This document shows positions 21,980 to 33,329 of a stretch of 64,000 nucleotides of DNA, in pieces. Below the pieces are notes generated by a model. That model saw only the letters and a list, made by a program, of their open reading frames with translations, did no database searches and was not told where the DNA came from. Source of the stretch: Eriocheir sinensis. Lineage: Eukaryota; Arthropoda; Malacostraca; Decapoda; Varunidae. A program made the position numbers and the translations under genes. The stretch spans positions 5,716,261 to 5,780,260 of the forward strand of contig NC_066531.1 of NCBI RefSeq assembly GCF_024679095.1, in the 5' to 3' direction. How positions within the stretch are numbered: position 1 is the first letter of the stretch; every line of letters starts with the position of its first letter.

Positions 21980-22593
21980 GTATGTCGGTATATGTGATAA
22001 GTGAGATGACCTGCACCTCTTGTACGTCGGTAAATGTGATTGGTGAGATAACCTGCACCCCTTGTACGTCGGTAAATGTGATTGGTGAGATAACCTGCAC
22101 CCCTTGTACGTCGGTAAATGTGATTGGTGAGATAACCTGCACCCCTTGTACGTCGGTAAATGTGATTGGTGAGATGACTTGCATCCCTTGTAAGTCGGTA
22201 AATGTGATAACCTATACCCCTTGTAAGTCGGTAAATGTGATAAATGTGATAACCTATACCCCTTGTATGTCGGTAAATGTGATAAATGTGATAACCTATA
22301 CCCCTTGTATGTCGGTAAATGTGATAAATGTGATAACCTATACCCCTTGTATGTCGGTAAATGTGATAAATGTGATAACCTATATCCCTTGTATGTCGAT
22401 AAATGTGATAAATGTGATAACCTATACCCTTTGTATGTCGGTAAATGTGATAAATCTGATAACCTATACCCCTTGTATGTCGGTAAATGTGATAAATGTG
22501 ATAACCTATACCCCTTGTATGTCGGTAAATGTGATAAATGTGATAACCTATACCCCTTGTATGTCGGTAAATGTGATAAATGTGATAACCCTT
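21980..22593. repeat. 42-bp minisatellite, array 2R
   Basis: About 14.6 units with the same two-block structure as array 1R. One unit boundary near 22195 is shortened to GTAAATGTGATAACC. Confidence 0.97.
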
Positions 22594-22707
22594 GAATGTC
22601 ATCCTGGAATTTGGCCATTCTCTCATAAAAACTAGCATGCTGTATTGCCGCCATCTTGCCTGGACAAACTAGAATATCAACACTGTGTGATAGTAAACAT
22701 TGGGTTC

Positions 22708-22719
22708 TGCGCATGCGCA
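22708..22719. promoter_or_regulatory. Perfect NRF-1-type palindrome, copy 2
   Basis: Second copy of TGCGCATGCGCA in the duplicated unit. Confidence 0.35.
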
Positions 22720-22745
22720 GATCAGGATCGGATGGACTACACTTT

Positions 22746-22944
22746 TTTGTGCTGTCTGTAGCGCCGGTAGGGTTTTTTGAGGGGCGTTATAGACGGCTGC
22801 AGCCTGTTAGTAGCGCAAGCTAATTTTATTTATGGTGGCTGGCGTGATGTATGACTTGCTTGGCCCATGCTGCCTCCCGGTGCTCCTCTTGACCGAAGTT
22901 GCTGAAGTCAAGGTTGATTGAAGATCCGGACAGCATTTTTTTTT
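22746..22944 (-). repeat. SINE relic, copy 2
   Basis: Counterpart of 20278-20490, with a much shorter T run (about 9). Confidence 0.75.
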
Positions 22945-23270
22945 TACAGCAGAGGAGTCAGTTCAAGGGCATACAATAAAGATAAGAAATGTAAAAAAAA
23001 AGCCCGATACTCACTGCTCCTAAAAAGAATTAAAGGAGTGGCCGAAAGAGAGGTCAATTTCGGGAGGAGAGGTGTCCTGATAACATCTTCTTGAAAGAGT
23101 TCAAGTCGTAGGCGGGAGGAAATACAGATGAAGGAAGATTGTTCCAGAGTTTACCAGCGTGAGGGATGAAAGAGTGAAGATGCTGGTTAACTCTTGCATA
23201 AGGGATTTGGACAGTAAAGGGATGAGCTTGAGTAGAAAGTCGTGTGTGGCGAGGCCGCGGGAGGGGGGGG
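22945..23270 (-). pseudogene. LINE family A, 3' end fragment
   Basis: The minus strand encodes the C-terminus of the LINE A RT protein (PFTVQIPYARVNQHLHSF, then [11 protein letters not shown]) followed by the 3' untranslated tail. It is cut at a G run at about 23262-23272, where the minus-strand SINE begins. Confidence 0.9.
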
Positions 23271-23276
23271 GGGGAT

Positions 23277-23616
23277 TTATTTTTTATTTTATTATTTTTT
23301 TTTTTTACGTCGCGGCCTATTGCGCCGGTAGGCTTCTTCTCGGTGGGGCCTGATGGTCGCCCCAGCCCGTTCTGGCGCAGGCGAATGTTTATAGTGGCGC
23401 CATCTTGCATTGGCTCATGCTGCCATCCCTGAGCTCATCTTTAATCCTAGAATCTAGAGTCTGGGTTGATAGGTGGTCTTCTGGACAGCATGTGGGTAGT
23501 TTTAAGCCACTCGGCGGCGGCTGAAAAATCCCAGCTTGGTGGCACCGGGCGAGGATTGAACCCGCGTCGTCCCGAACGCGGCGCCGTCATGCTATCCATT
23601 CAGCCACCGTCTCCCA
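23277..23616 (-). repeat. tRNA-derived SINE
   Basis: The minus strand starts GGAGACGGTGGCTGAATGG (A-box region), then has GGTTCAATCC-type B box sequence (here GATTGAACCC on the plus strand at about 23556). A body with AGATGGCGCCACTATAAAC follows, and it ends in poly(A). Almost collinear with the plus-strand copy at 31606-31966. Confidence 0.9.
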
Positions 23617-23956
23617 CTGCCACTCTCGCCAATGCAGTAAAGAGCTGTATTATTAAGTCATCACCCATAAGTTGTGTTGTGTTGTATTCCATTTTTACTT
23701 ATTCCCATGTGCAGCCTTACCCGTGGTTATCAGAGGAAAGGGGTAGTCGGTTTTTTTTCTAATGTTTCGTGATAAATAAAAAAAAAAGGGGTGTGTGGCT
23801 TTAGGTTTGGGGTTGAACGATACGTCATCATTCATTAATTCCGTTCAGCGGGTTGTGTTCAAGTCCATATTTACGGCCGCGAGGATAAATATGAGCGGCC
23901 AGCCAGAGTTACGCCGCCATTTATTCCCGTTTATCGAGCACGCTTCATTAGTATTG
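23617..23956. other. No gene recognised
   Basis: Unassigned DNA between the SINE and the next inverted-repeat element. Confidence 0.5.
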
Positions 23957-24420
23957 GGGTTAGTCTAAGTCTATATATACCAAGTCAAGTCACCTTGCTC
24001 CAAAACTGGGACCGGTACGCGCAGGAGGCGGTTTTGGGGCGGAGCAGCGAGATGACGTCACTTGGAGCTAAAAAAAAATACCCGCCAGTTCAGGGGTGAC
24101 CGTATGTGCACTTTGGATGTGCATTCTTGTCTTCTTTCACAGCGCGTTCAGGCAAGCCACTGACGAAAAAATGTCTTTTTATTGTGCTATTGCGTGACTG
24201 TAATTTCAATGACTACAAACGGCGGTGTTGGATGTGAAGGAGGGCATGATGAAGTGATTGATTTAAATTAGTCCCCCTTTCCTCGTTTTCTCTAAATCCC
24301 TGTTTCTACGTTCTCTAGTTTGGCTCCAAGCAGTGTCGCGCATAAACCACGCCTCGGCCTTGTCTCCTCCCATAAACCTGCGTATGACTTGACTTCGTGT
24401 ATATAGACTTAGGGGTTAGT
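23957..24420. mobile_element. 448-bp MITE with 8-bp target duplication (hAT-like)
   Basis: The element occupies 23965-24412. Its ends are inverted: CTAAGTCTATATATAC and AAGTCAAGTCA at the left, matched by TGACTTGACTT and GTATATAGACTTAG at the right (about 27 bp). A perfect 8-bp direct repeat GGGTTAGT lies immediately outside both ends (23957-23964, 24413-24420). Eight-base duplications are typical of hAT (also P) elements. No coding capacity. Confidence 0.9.
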
Positions 24421-24467
24421 GATGCCCAAATTGGCACACGTAATCCGCGGGGAGAGAGTGAACGATA

Positions 24468-24793
24468 TACAGTCGCGATATGAAGTGATGTCGCCGCTCT
24501 CAAAATGTTTCGTACGGGAGCATTTGAAGGTAACGGAAGCGATGTGTATTTATTGTTTATGTTATAATGTTCCCTTTTAATAATAATCTATAATACGTTG
24601 TGATGTAAAACACGGTAACATAACATAGTAGTACCTGAATTACAATTATACATTCATTTGCTTTAAAAAATGCAACTGCGAATGTCATGTGTTGTCTTCA
24701 GTGCTGAAGTACTGAAGACAACCTTGAAATGATTTAGCTCTCGTCGTGTGCTTATCTTTGCAAAACAGTTGTTATACGTTGTTCAGATTTAGG

Positions 24794-24881
<88 letters not shown>

Positions 24882-26019
24882 TCTGGGTCATTCCATGAAT
24901 TGTCTTCTGCAGTTATTAATACACGCACAGTGTGACACGAAGCGAATGGACAGTTGCTGGCATTACTTTGCGTTTTATTGATTAAGAAACGATCAAATAA
25001 TAAGGTTTCACATTAAACACCTTTTATTCACTATTGTGGCTTCTTATCATAAGCATGGGCACTGAAATATATAGTAAAATTGCTCAGTGACGATGATGAA
25101 TGAAGAATGCCTTCATAGGTAAGGTTGCCATATCTGAACTATTAAAATTCCGGACGCCTCTACGAACACTCGACCATAGCCTAATGTTTGGTAGCGCTGC
25201 GATTAGCCTACCCGCCCGACCACCACCTCCATTTCAAAGCCATATTTTCTTATTTCCCCACCTTCCTCGATTATTCTATGGCACTTATAAGCTGTGGACA
25301 TGTTCCACTGATCACCTCCAAGCATTAGAAGTCTACATGAAGCTTTTGTCATCGTTATATTGACCAAGAAAGTCAATGATGTTTGCGATCGGCGGCAAAG
25401 AGTGAGGAGCTTGGAGTTACAAAACACGACTATTCTGAGGCTATTTATTCTTATTTTCCATCTCCCACTATCCCTCGGTAGTTATAGGCTGTGGGCATCT
25501 TCCTTTATCACTATCATGCATTAGAAGTCCACGGACAGCTTTTGTTATCGTTATGTTGACCACGAAAGGCAAAAGAATGAGTCAGGGCTGAATAATAGGT
25601 ATGGTGCGCGGGCGATGACGTCATCATCATACGAGAGTATAAATTAAATCAATTACGTCATCCTAGTTTAGGATATCGACTAATTATGCATGTCCTATAT
25701 ATTGCGCATATGTTAGATTTAGTGTTGTCAACAATGATCATGAAAAGATAATTTTACTTTCTGTTTGAGTAATATGTCGATATTTGGACTTCATTTGACT
25801 CTTTCCTTGGTGAACGAAAACACTTTGTGTCAAAATATTTCGACAAGTCTTCGTAAGACATTGAATATTTATTTTCTATTTTTTTCTAGCTTCTAAAATA
25901 TATTTAGTTAAGTTATGATGAAGATGCAGGAAAATAATGGTACTCTTGAAAATATATAACGATACTTGGGTGATCGAAAATAAACGTACACGGCGACATC
26001 ACTTCATATCGCGACTGTA
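24468..26019. mobile_element. 1.55-kb TA-flanked element with perfect 27-bp TIRs
   Basis: CAGTCGCGATATGAAGTGAT and 7 more bases at 24470-24496 are perfectly inverted at 25991-26017, with TA on each side (24468, 26018). Both the ends (CAGTCG) and the TA duplication resemble the 7884-8891 element, pointing to one Tc1/mariner-type group. There is no transposase frame. The inside holds a (TA)n tract and a diverged direct repeat of about 120 bp (about 25250-25375 and 25450-25575). Confidence 0.9.
24796..24878. repeat. (TA)n microsatellite
   Basis: About 41 TA units inside the 24470-26017 element. Confidence 0.98.
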
Positions 26020-26029
26020 CATTATACCA

Positions 26030-26125
26030 GCAGTCTTTCCTTCCGTCTGTTGTAGTTTTACTCTATGTTCGTCTATGGGGAAGTTTGTCTTGTAGTTTTA
26101 CTTTTTCGTCTATGGGAAAGTTTGT
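26030..26125. repeat. Short direct duplication
   Basis: GTAGTTTTACT...CGTCTATGGG(G/A)AAGTTTGTCTTG occurs twice in tandem, about 40 bp per unit. Confidence 0.7.
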
Positions 26126-26429
26126 CTTGACTTATCCACCAGTTGCTTGCAGGATTCCTTGGCCCACACGTGTGCTCGCAAGGCCACATTATTGAATCAA
26201 AGACAAGAAGAAGAAGCAGTTGGTTCGAGTTGTCTTTTGACATTAGACATGAAAAAAAATAGTTGCATCAGACATGGGTTATTAGTAATGATATAGTAAT
26301 ATTAATGACTATTACAAGTACAAGGTTTATATTTTCTTGTGATCTTAACGGAATGCAATTTTTCGACTGTATTAGATGTAGTAGATTAGGACACATCATG
26401 TTGCAAAACGAGGAAAGACTCAAACAATC

Positions 26430-26806
26430 AAACTTGCATTGTTTAGAAAGGCGAAGGGTGTGAGGTGGCTTGATAGAGGTTTATAAATGGATGAAGGGCT
26501 TTAATAAGGGAGATATTAATAAGGTTTTGATGGTAAGAGAACCGGGTAGGACACGTAGTAATGGGTTTAAACTGGATTAATTCTGATTCAACAGGGACGT
26601 AGGCAAAATTGGTTTACTAACAGAGTGGTAGATGAGTGGAACAGGCTGAGCAGTCATGTGGTGAGTGCCAATACAATTGTCATATTCATAAATAGATTAG
26701 ATAAATTCAAAGACAGTGATATTAGGTGGGGTTAGATTCACAGGTTCACATGGGCTGCCTTGTACCGGCCTACCGGCCTCTTGAAGACTGCTACGTTCTT
26801 ATGTTC
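26430..26806 (+). pseudogene. LINE family B (CR1-like), 5'-truncated 3' end
   Basis: Encodes in broken frame the C-terminus seen intact in the minus-strand copy at 35285-35587 (KGFNKGDI, VREPGRTRSNGFKLD, FTNRVVDEWNRLS). The tail with CGTTCTTATGTTCTTG follows, the 8-bp-repeat 3' end of this family. Confidence 0.85.
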
Positions 26807-27390
26807 TTGTGTATGTTTTTATGTGTTGTAGACGAGATATTTTTTCATTATCTTGTTTAACATTTATTTAATCGTTGTTTACTTTTAACAATAATTAATT
26901 AAATTCAATTATAGTGTTTTGTAATCACAATACGATTGTAAAAGATACATATTCTTTAAAAAAAATTAACAGCGATTACTGGAATCATATGCGAAGTTAA
27001 CAGAAATAGGTATTGATGACCGAGTATAGTAATAAATTACAAGTACAGTAATCATCATCTTGGTGATAATAAGAAAATCAAAAGTTTTAGGAATAGTAAT
27101 AGAAGCACCGTAATATGTTGCCGTGTTTGAGTTAAACATTTCATCCATTTTCTTTTGAGGAGATTGAGGATTGAAAGTCTCACTATAGACAAATTTGACG
27201 AAAAGGTTTGTTACGTTAGATGTAAATTCAAATGGTCTCGTTTTTGACGTTTAAATGAAAAATGAAGTGATGTACATTACAGCACTGCAGCCACTGACAC
27301 GAGAGCTACTCAACAGGCGCCGTGTCCGTCTGTCTGTCCGTCTGTCTTCTGCCCTGGAATACCATGATAGGAAATAAGCCCCGACACTCA
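26807..27390. other. AT-rich stretch, nothing recognised
   Basis: No coding or repeat signal recognised beyond a few copies of GTCCGTCTGTCT at 27324-27347. Confidence 0.5.
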
Positions 27391-27653
27391 GGGCCGCTTT
27401 CACAGTCACTGTTTGTATTGATCGTTACCAATGGCGGCGATCGACGCTATAATTTTCCACGTGAAACTGGCCTATGGGGTAGTGGCGGCTGCAGAGGAAG
27501 GGAGAGCGGTTGAGAATGTGTAGTAAGGTGCGGTGCTAGGCTTACCCCGCAGCCGCCACTACGCCATCGGACAGTTTTACGTGGGAATACTATAGCGGCG
27601 ATAACAGCCATTGGTAACGATCAAAGCAAACAAAATGACTGTGAAAGCGGCCC
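27391..27653. mobile_element. 263-bp fold-back MITE with about 110-bp arms
   Basis: The left arm (27391-27495) starts GGGCCGCTTTCACAGTCA. The right arm (27544-27653) is its reverse complement with modest divergence, sharing TTGATCGTTACCAATGGC, CGCTATA and GTAGTGGCGGCTGC. GGGCCG-type ends with TTTCACA are common in Harbinger-type MITEs, but I do not see a clear 3-bp target duplication. Confidence 0.8.
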
Positions 27654-27734
27654 CCAGTGACGCCGATACTGTCGAGATGGAAGACGGAGAAGAAAAATTG
27701 TGCACTTATGTTCTTTATGAGAGCTACGTGAACT

Positions 27735-27735
<1 letters not shown>

Positions 27736-27782
<47 letters not shown>
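27736..27782. repeat. (GA)n microsatellite
   Basis: About 23 GA units directly beside the donor end of the Ig exon on the minus strand. Confidence 0.97.
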
Positions 27783-27783
<1 letters not shown>

Positions 27784-27784
<1 letters not shown>

Positions 27785-27919
27785 AGAACGTTTGATGGGT
27801 ACTATGACGGCATTGCTTGTGTTGTGACCCTCGTGGCTGGTGGCCCCGCACGTGTAGTTCCCCGCGTGTTCCCGCCTCAGGTGCTGCAGAACGAGGCTCT
27901 GTCTGCTCACGATCACGCC
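27784..27919 (-). CDS. Probable Ig-domain exon (cell-surface protein)
   Basis: Minus-strand translation from a candidate 3' splice site (...CCTAG, at 27920) reads SRQSLVLQHLRREHAGNYTC, then GATSHEGHNTSNAVIVPIKR. This is the E-F-G strand region of an Ig domain: the LxLxxLxxxxAGxYxC signature, with the G strand ending in VIVPIK. It resembles Ig domains of sidestep/beat- or nephrin-like arthropod surface proteins; the exact family is inference. The candidate donor (GT at 27789/27788 or 27783/27782) lies immediately before a CT-rich microsatellite. The first half of the domain must be in an exon outside what I could recognise, so this is one exon of a larger gene or an isolated relic. Confidence 0.5.
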
Positions 27920-28273
27920 CTAGGTCTGGTTGTGCGCCACCACCGCGCCCTGCGCACCAAGGGAAGGGAGGCCGCGGGGTGAGTGCGGGGCCGCGTCCAA
28001 GGGGGGAAGATACACGTTAACATGAGGAGTGCTTGTTCGTAACCTTAACCTGCTTGTGAAATTAGGTCAAGGCTGCGTCGAACAGAAGAGGAAAAGGAGG
28101 AATAGAATGAGAGAGAAAGTTGGGGTATAGTAATATTGTGAGATGAGGTGAGGGTTGTTAGGAAGAAGAAATTGAATAGGAGGAATGACGAAGGTGAGGA
28201 AAGACTGCAATGGGAGTGTAGGTTAATGACAGATGGTTTTGTTCCAAGAGTACATTGAAGGGAGAGGCAGATA

Positions 28274-30790
28274 GATCAATCAATCAATCAATGGGGGCAT
28301 ACGCCGGGGGGCGCGTTGCCTCGCCCACCTACGACGCCAAGCCCTGGGGTTCACTCCGGGGGAGTCTCCATGCAGGCCCCCTTCCCAACCCGAATACCTT
28401 CCGGCAGGATCTAATGACTTGCTCAAGCCACGAACTCCGTGGGCGTCCCCTTGGCCTCCTCCACTCAGGATTGTCTCTTACAGAGACAACCCGATGAGCC
28501 TCCGGATAACGTGTCACGTGCCCGTATAGCCGGAGTTGGCGTTGACGGACTATGCAGGTAATACATGTCGAATCAGTCTCACGGGGTAGTCGCCGGTTTA
28601 ACACAAAATCATTCCAGCGATATCCCATGATTCTGCGTAGACACTTATTACCAAAGGCATCAATCCGCCTCTCCAAGTCCCCATTTAGTGTCCATGTCTC
28701 ACAACCATAGAGTAAGACAGGAAGCACAAGGGACTTGAAGATCCGGATCTTTGTCCTTCTGCACAGGTATCGACAACGCCATATACTCGTGTTGAGCGAG
28801 TCCATAACACCGTGGGCCAGACCAATCCGCCGTAAGACTTCCTGGCCAGACTCACCGTTGTTATGTACTACGCTACCAAGATATGTGGAACTTTCTGAGA
28901 TCTCAACGTCCTCGCCACACGCATGAACAGACTATACTGTGTCATCCAGCAAGCCTCCAAACACCTGCACCTTGGTCTTGGTCCAGAAGACCTGGAGTCC
29001 CAAGGGCTTCCCCTCCTCGTGCAGTGCCTCGAGAGCCATCACCAAAACCTCCAGCCACTCCGCCCGGATCACTGCATCATCAGCTAAAACAAGGTCAGTG
29101 ACCCTGGCATTGCCATTGGATGCTCCACAATGACTCCATACAAGTGTTGAAAAGCAATGGGGCAAGGCCACACCCCTGCCTCACTCCCGCATTCACGGGA
29201 AATAAGCTGGACACCCCCCCCCCCCCCCCCACACACACACTTCACAACACTCTGTCCCAGATTACAGGCCAGTCAGCAAACCAATAGTCCTTTCAGGAAT
29301 CCCACGGAGTCGCAGAAGATACCAGAGTGCCTCACGATGCACTGAATCGAACGCCTTCTTGAGATCGACATAGGCGGCAAGCATCCCCTGTCGAAACTCA
29401 CGTCGGCGCTCCACCAGTACGCGAAGCGCTAGGAAACGGTCAGTTGTTGACTTACCAGGCGTGAACCCAGATTGTTCAGGTCTCTGCAGCTTCAGCAGCT
29501 GGCTGCAAATTCGCATCAGCAATAGGTGGGCAAGCACCTTGCCTGGCACACTGAGCAGTGTAATACCACGGTAGTTATTGCAGTCATGGCGGTCCCCTTT
29601 TCCCTTCCAGATAGGGACGACCAACCCCTCTTCCAGTCAGGAGGAATGGTACCGAGCTTTGAGCAGCTCCGCACTGATGTTACAGGCGCCAGTGCCATCC
29701 CACCCTCAACTTAGCCACAGCCTCTCTGACCTCAACCAGAGAGGATGAGCTTTCGTCAATGGGTGGGTCAGCATCCACCACTTGCAATCCAGCAACTGGA
29801 AGCTGCCGACGTGGAGAGTCCACCATGTACAGCTGCTCAAAGTTCTCACCCCAACGTGCCCTCTGCCCATTCATGTTAGACACGAGGCAGCCGTCAGCTG
29901 TTCGGATAGCGCTCACCTTAGAGGGAGACTTGGAACGGAGCTTCTTCACGGCTCGATAAGCAGGTCTGGGGTCATTCGCATTTAAATGGCCCTCGATTTC
30001 CTCAGCGAGACTCCTGACATACCTCTCCTTGTCTCTCCTCAGGGGAGCTCTAGTCCTACGCGACAGAGCCTTGTATTAAGAACATAAAAACATAAGAACA
30101 TAGGAGTCTGCAAGAGGAAGGCAAAATTCAGGAGGAGAGAGCTGTTGATGTTCCTGGAACCAGAACCATGGAGACCGACACCTATCTCGTAGCCAACCTT
30201 GTCAGTGCCAGTAATAGCATTTTAGTCGCCCAGGACAATGAGTGTGTTCGGGGGGGGCACTGGTCTAATACGGAGTCGAGTTTGGCGTAGAACATCTCTT
30301 CAGTTTCACGCATCTCAGTAGGAGCGTACACAGCAACAAGAGACATGAGGCCCAGTGTGTGCTTCAGCCTCACTCGCATTATACGCTCATCAACCGGAGC
30401 AACCTCAACCACATATGGCAGCAGTTGGCTGGAGATGCCCATAGCTACCCCCCTGACATGGAAGCCATTGCTCATGCCGGACCAGTAAAAGATGTGCCCC
30501 CCTTCACTGCCAGGCCTCCTTGTCTCAGAGAGTGCTACTATGTCCACCCTCAGCCTTCTGAGCTCATTTGATAGGTAGGGCAGTCGATCATCGTCCTAGA
30601 GGCTCCGGGCCTGGTTCTGCGGGCGAGCGCAGCCTCTGCACCACCCAGGCCACCCCCAAAACAAAAAGAGGGGCTAGGGGGCCCTTCCTCCTTCGAGGTG
30701 CAGGGGTCCCGTAGGCTTTGCCCTGCACCCGTCACTGACGGCAGGCTCCCCGGATGCGGATGCATCGTGGAAGCAAGACCGGATCGGGGT
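28274..30790 (-). pseudogene. LINE family C (RTE-like APE-class), nearly full but frame-shifted
   Basis: Read on the minus strand from about 30790: an APE endonuclease part (DIVALSETRRPGSEGGHIFYW, VYAPTEMRETEEMFY), a linker (29949-29680), and RT fingers and palm (NNYRGITLLSVPGKVLAHLL, then AAYVDLKKAFDSVHREAL, 29624-29262). Next come the polymerase site as LVLADDAV (29171-28932) and a C-terminal domain (YGCETWTLNGDLERRIDAFG, then LRLYGHVTRYPE, 28805-28329). It ends in (TTGA)n (28274-28292 on the plus strand is (ATCA)n). Pieces lie in different frames with stops. A short foreign insert lies at 30077-30130. Confidence 0.9.
30077..30130 (-). repeat. LINE B 3' tail inserted in LINE C
   Basis: AAGAACATAAAAACATAAGAACATAGGA matches the terminal octamer repeat of LINE B (compare 35195-35225). 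Only about 50 bp long: an extremely 5'-truncated insertion. Confidence 0.7.
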
Positions 30791-31132
30791 CAAGGCCCGC
30801 GCCCCGACCCCGACCTATACTTTTTAATTTGTTTTTGGCTGAGGTAATTTTTTGTGGGGGGAGGGGGTGCAAACCCCTCCCCCCAACAAGCCTAGATCAG
30901 GTGCTGGCCTGACTGCTTGCCATAGGGCAGGGACGCAGGACCCCTGAGGGTATTAATCCCCCGGTTACCCAAAAGAAAGAAGCATGAACAGAAGAGAGAG
31001 AGAAAGCGGAGAAAGGCAGCTCGGGAGAGGTTGTGGGCGCTGCATTCCTCATTCAGATAGACCTGCCCCTACCCTGCTGAAATCATTATAATGGTGAAAT
31101 AAAAAAAAAGGATGGATAGTAGCCTTTAAGTG

Positions 31133-31135
<3 letters not shown>
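30791..31135. other. GC-rich then mixed sequence, likely LINE C 5' region
   Basis: 30,791-30,985 is rich in C and G runs and continues without a visible boundary from LINE C, so it may be its 5' untranslated region. No other copy is in the window to confirm this. Confidence 0.35.

Positions 31136-31207
<72 letters not shown>
31136..31207. repeat. (GA)n microsatellite
   Basis: About 36 GA units. Confidence 0.98.
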
Positions 31208-31210
<3 letters not shown>

Positions 31211-31476
31211 ACACACACACACGTAAAAAGAACCCAGGTTCGATTCCCTGGCTGGACGGAAAAACTTGGGCATGTTTCCTTTCACGTGTAACCCCACTTC
31301 ACATGGCAATAATTTAATACCGGATGTAAATCGAGAATTTGTGATCTCGTAGCCCGGAGAGTGAGTGTTTATTGGCTTCATTCCCATCCATAGACCGGTC
31401 AAATTATGAGCTCAAAGGTCGCACACAGAGGATGGTGGCTCACAGGGATACAAAATAATCTGCAAGCCCGTACGTG

Positions 31477-32060
<584 letters not shown>

Positions 32061-32078
32061 TATAAATATTTTATTTTA

Positions 32079-33274
32079 CAGCAGAGGAGTCAGTTCAAGG
32101 GCATAAAAAAGGTAACAAATGTTAAAAAAAAAATGCTAAAAAGAGTTAGAGGAATGACCGAAAGATCGGTTAATTTCGGGAAGAGAGGTGTCCTGATACC
32201 CTCCTCTTGAAGGAGTTCAAGTCGTAGGCAGAAGGAAATACAGATGAAGGAAAATTGTTCCAGAGTTTACCAGCGTGAGGGATGAAAGAGTGAAGATGCT
32301 GGTTAACTCTTGCGTAAGGGATTTGGACAGTAAAGGGATGAGCTTGAGTAGAAAATCGTGTGTGACGAGGCCGCTGGAGGGGGGGAGGCATGCAGTTAGC
32401 ATGTTCAGAAAAGCAGTCAGCATGAAAATATCGATAGAAGATAGAGAGAGAGGCAACATGGCGGCGAAATTTAAGAGGTCGAAGACTATCAGTACAGTAA
32501 GAGGAGGAGAGCTGATGAGGCGAATAGCCTTATACTCCACTCTGTCCAAGAGAGCTGTGTGAGTGGAGCCTCCCCACTCGTGAAATGCATACTCCATACA
32601 AGGGCGGACAAGGCCCCTGTAAATGGATAGCAACTGTGCGGGGGAGAAGAATTGGCGGAGACGGCACTGAACGCCCAGTCTCGAGGAACCTGATTTAGTA
32701 AGAGATGAGATATGAAGTTTCCAGTTGAGATTTTGAGCTAAGGATAAACCGAGGATGTTTAGTGTTGAAGAAGGTGATAGCTGAGTGTTGTCAAAGAATA
32801 GGGGATAGTTGTTTGGAAGATTGGGTCGAGTGGATAGGTGGAGAAACTGTGTTTTTGAGCCGTTGAAGGACACCAAGTTCTTCTTGCCCCAGTCGGAAAA
32901 AATAGTAAGGTCTGAGGCTAAGCGTTCTGCCGCCTCCATCCTGGAATCATTCAGTTCTTGTTGGGTGGGTCTCCTATTAAAAGATGTTGAGTAATGCAGA
33001 GTAGAGTCATCGGCGTAAGAATGGATAGGACAGTTCGTTTTGGAAAGAAGATCATCAATGAACAACAGAAAGAGAGTGGGAGATAGGACAGAACCCTGCG
33101 GAACACCACTATTAGTAGGTTTAGGGGAAGAACAGTGGTCCGTCTATCACAGCAGAAATAGAACGGTCAGAGAGGAAACTTGAGATAAAGGTACAGAGAG
33201 AAGGATAGAAACCGTAGGAGGGTAGTTTGGAAAGCAAAGATTTGTGCCAGACCCTCTCAAAGGCTTTTGATATG
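32079..33274 (-). pseudogene. LINE family A, 5'-truncated in RT
   Basis: The minus strand starts within the RT palm (SKAFERVWHKSLLSKLPS at about 33275), then has PINS..PQGS, the polymerase site [11 protein letters not shown] at about 33020, and a nearly open 282-codon frame (33065-32217). The C-terminus ([21 protein letters not shown]) and the 3' tail ending ACAGCAGAGGAGTCAG on the plus strand follow. One frame change near 33120-33065. Confidence 0.92.
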
Positions 33275-33329
33275 CTATCTGGACAGATAACTGAACAAAT
33301 GTGTAAATCCGTGTTTATCGCAATACCAA

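Larger units (their letters stand above)
20518..22971. repeat. 2.5-kb tandem duplication, copy 2
   Basis: Same order as copy 1, differing by fewer minisatellite units, a shorter poly(T) and scattered substitutions. At its end the LINE A tail continues without a break into the longer LINE A fragment, so copy 2 preserves the original right junction. Confidence 0.95.

Noticed and set aside
18100..22593. CRISPR-like array
   Set aside because: Units are contiguous with no spacers, and the surroundings are eukaryotic.
19394..22714. Long frames (220-332 codons) on both strands as repeat-protein genes
   Set aside because: They are generated by the 42-bp minisatellite, whose period is divisible by three; frames are open on both strands at once and no splice or start context supports any.
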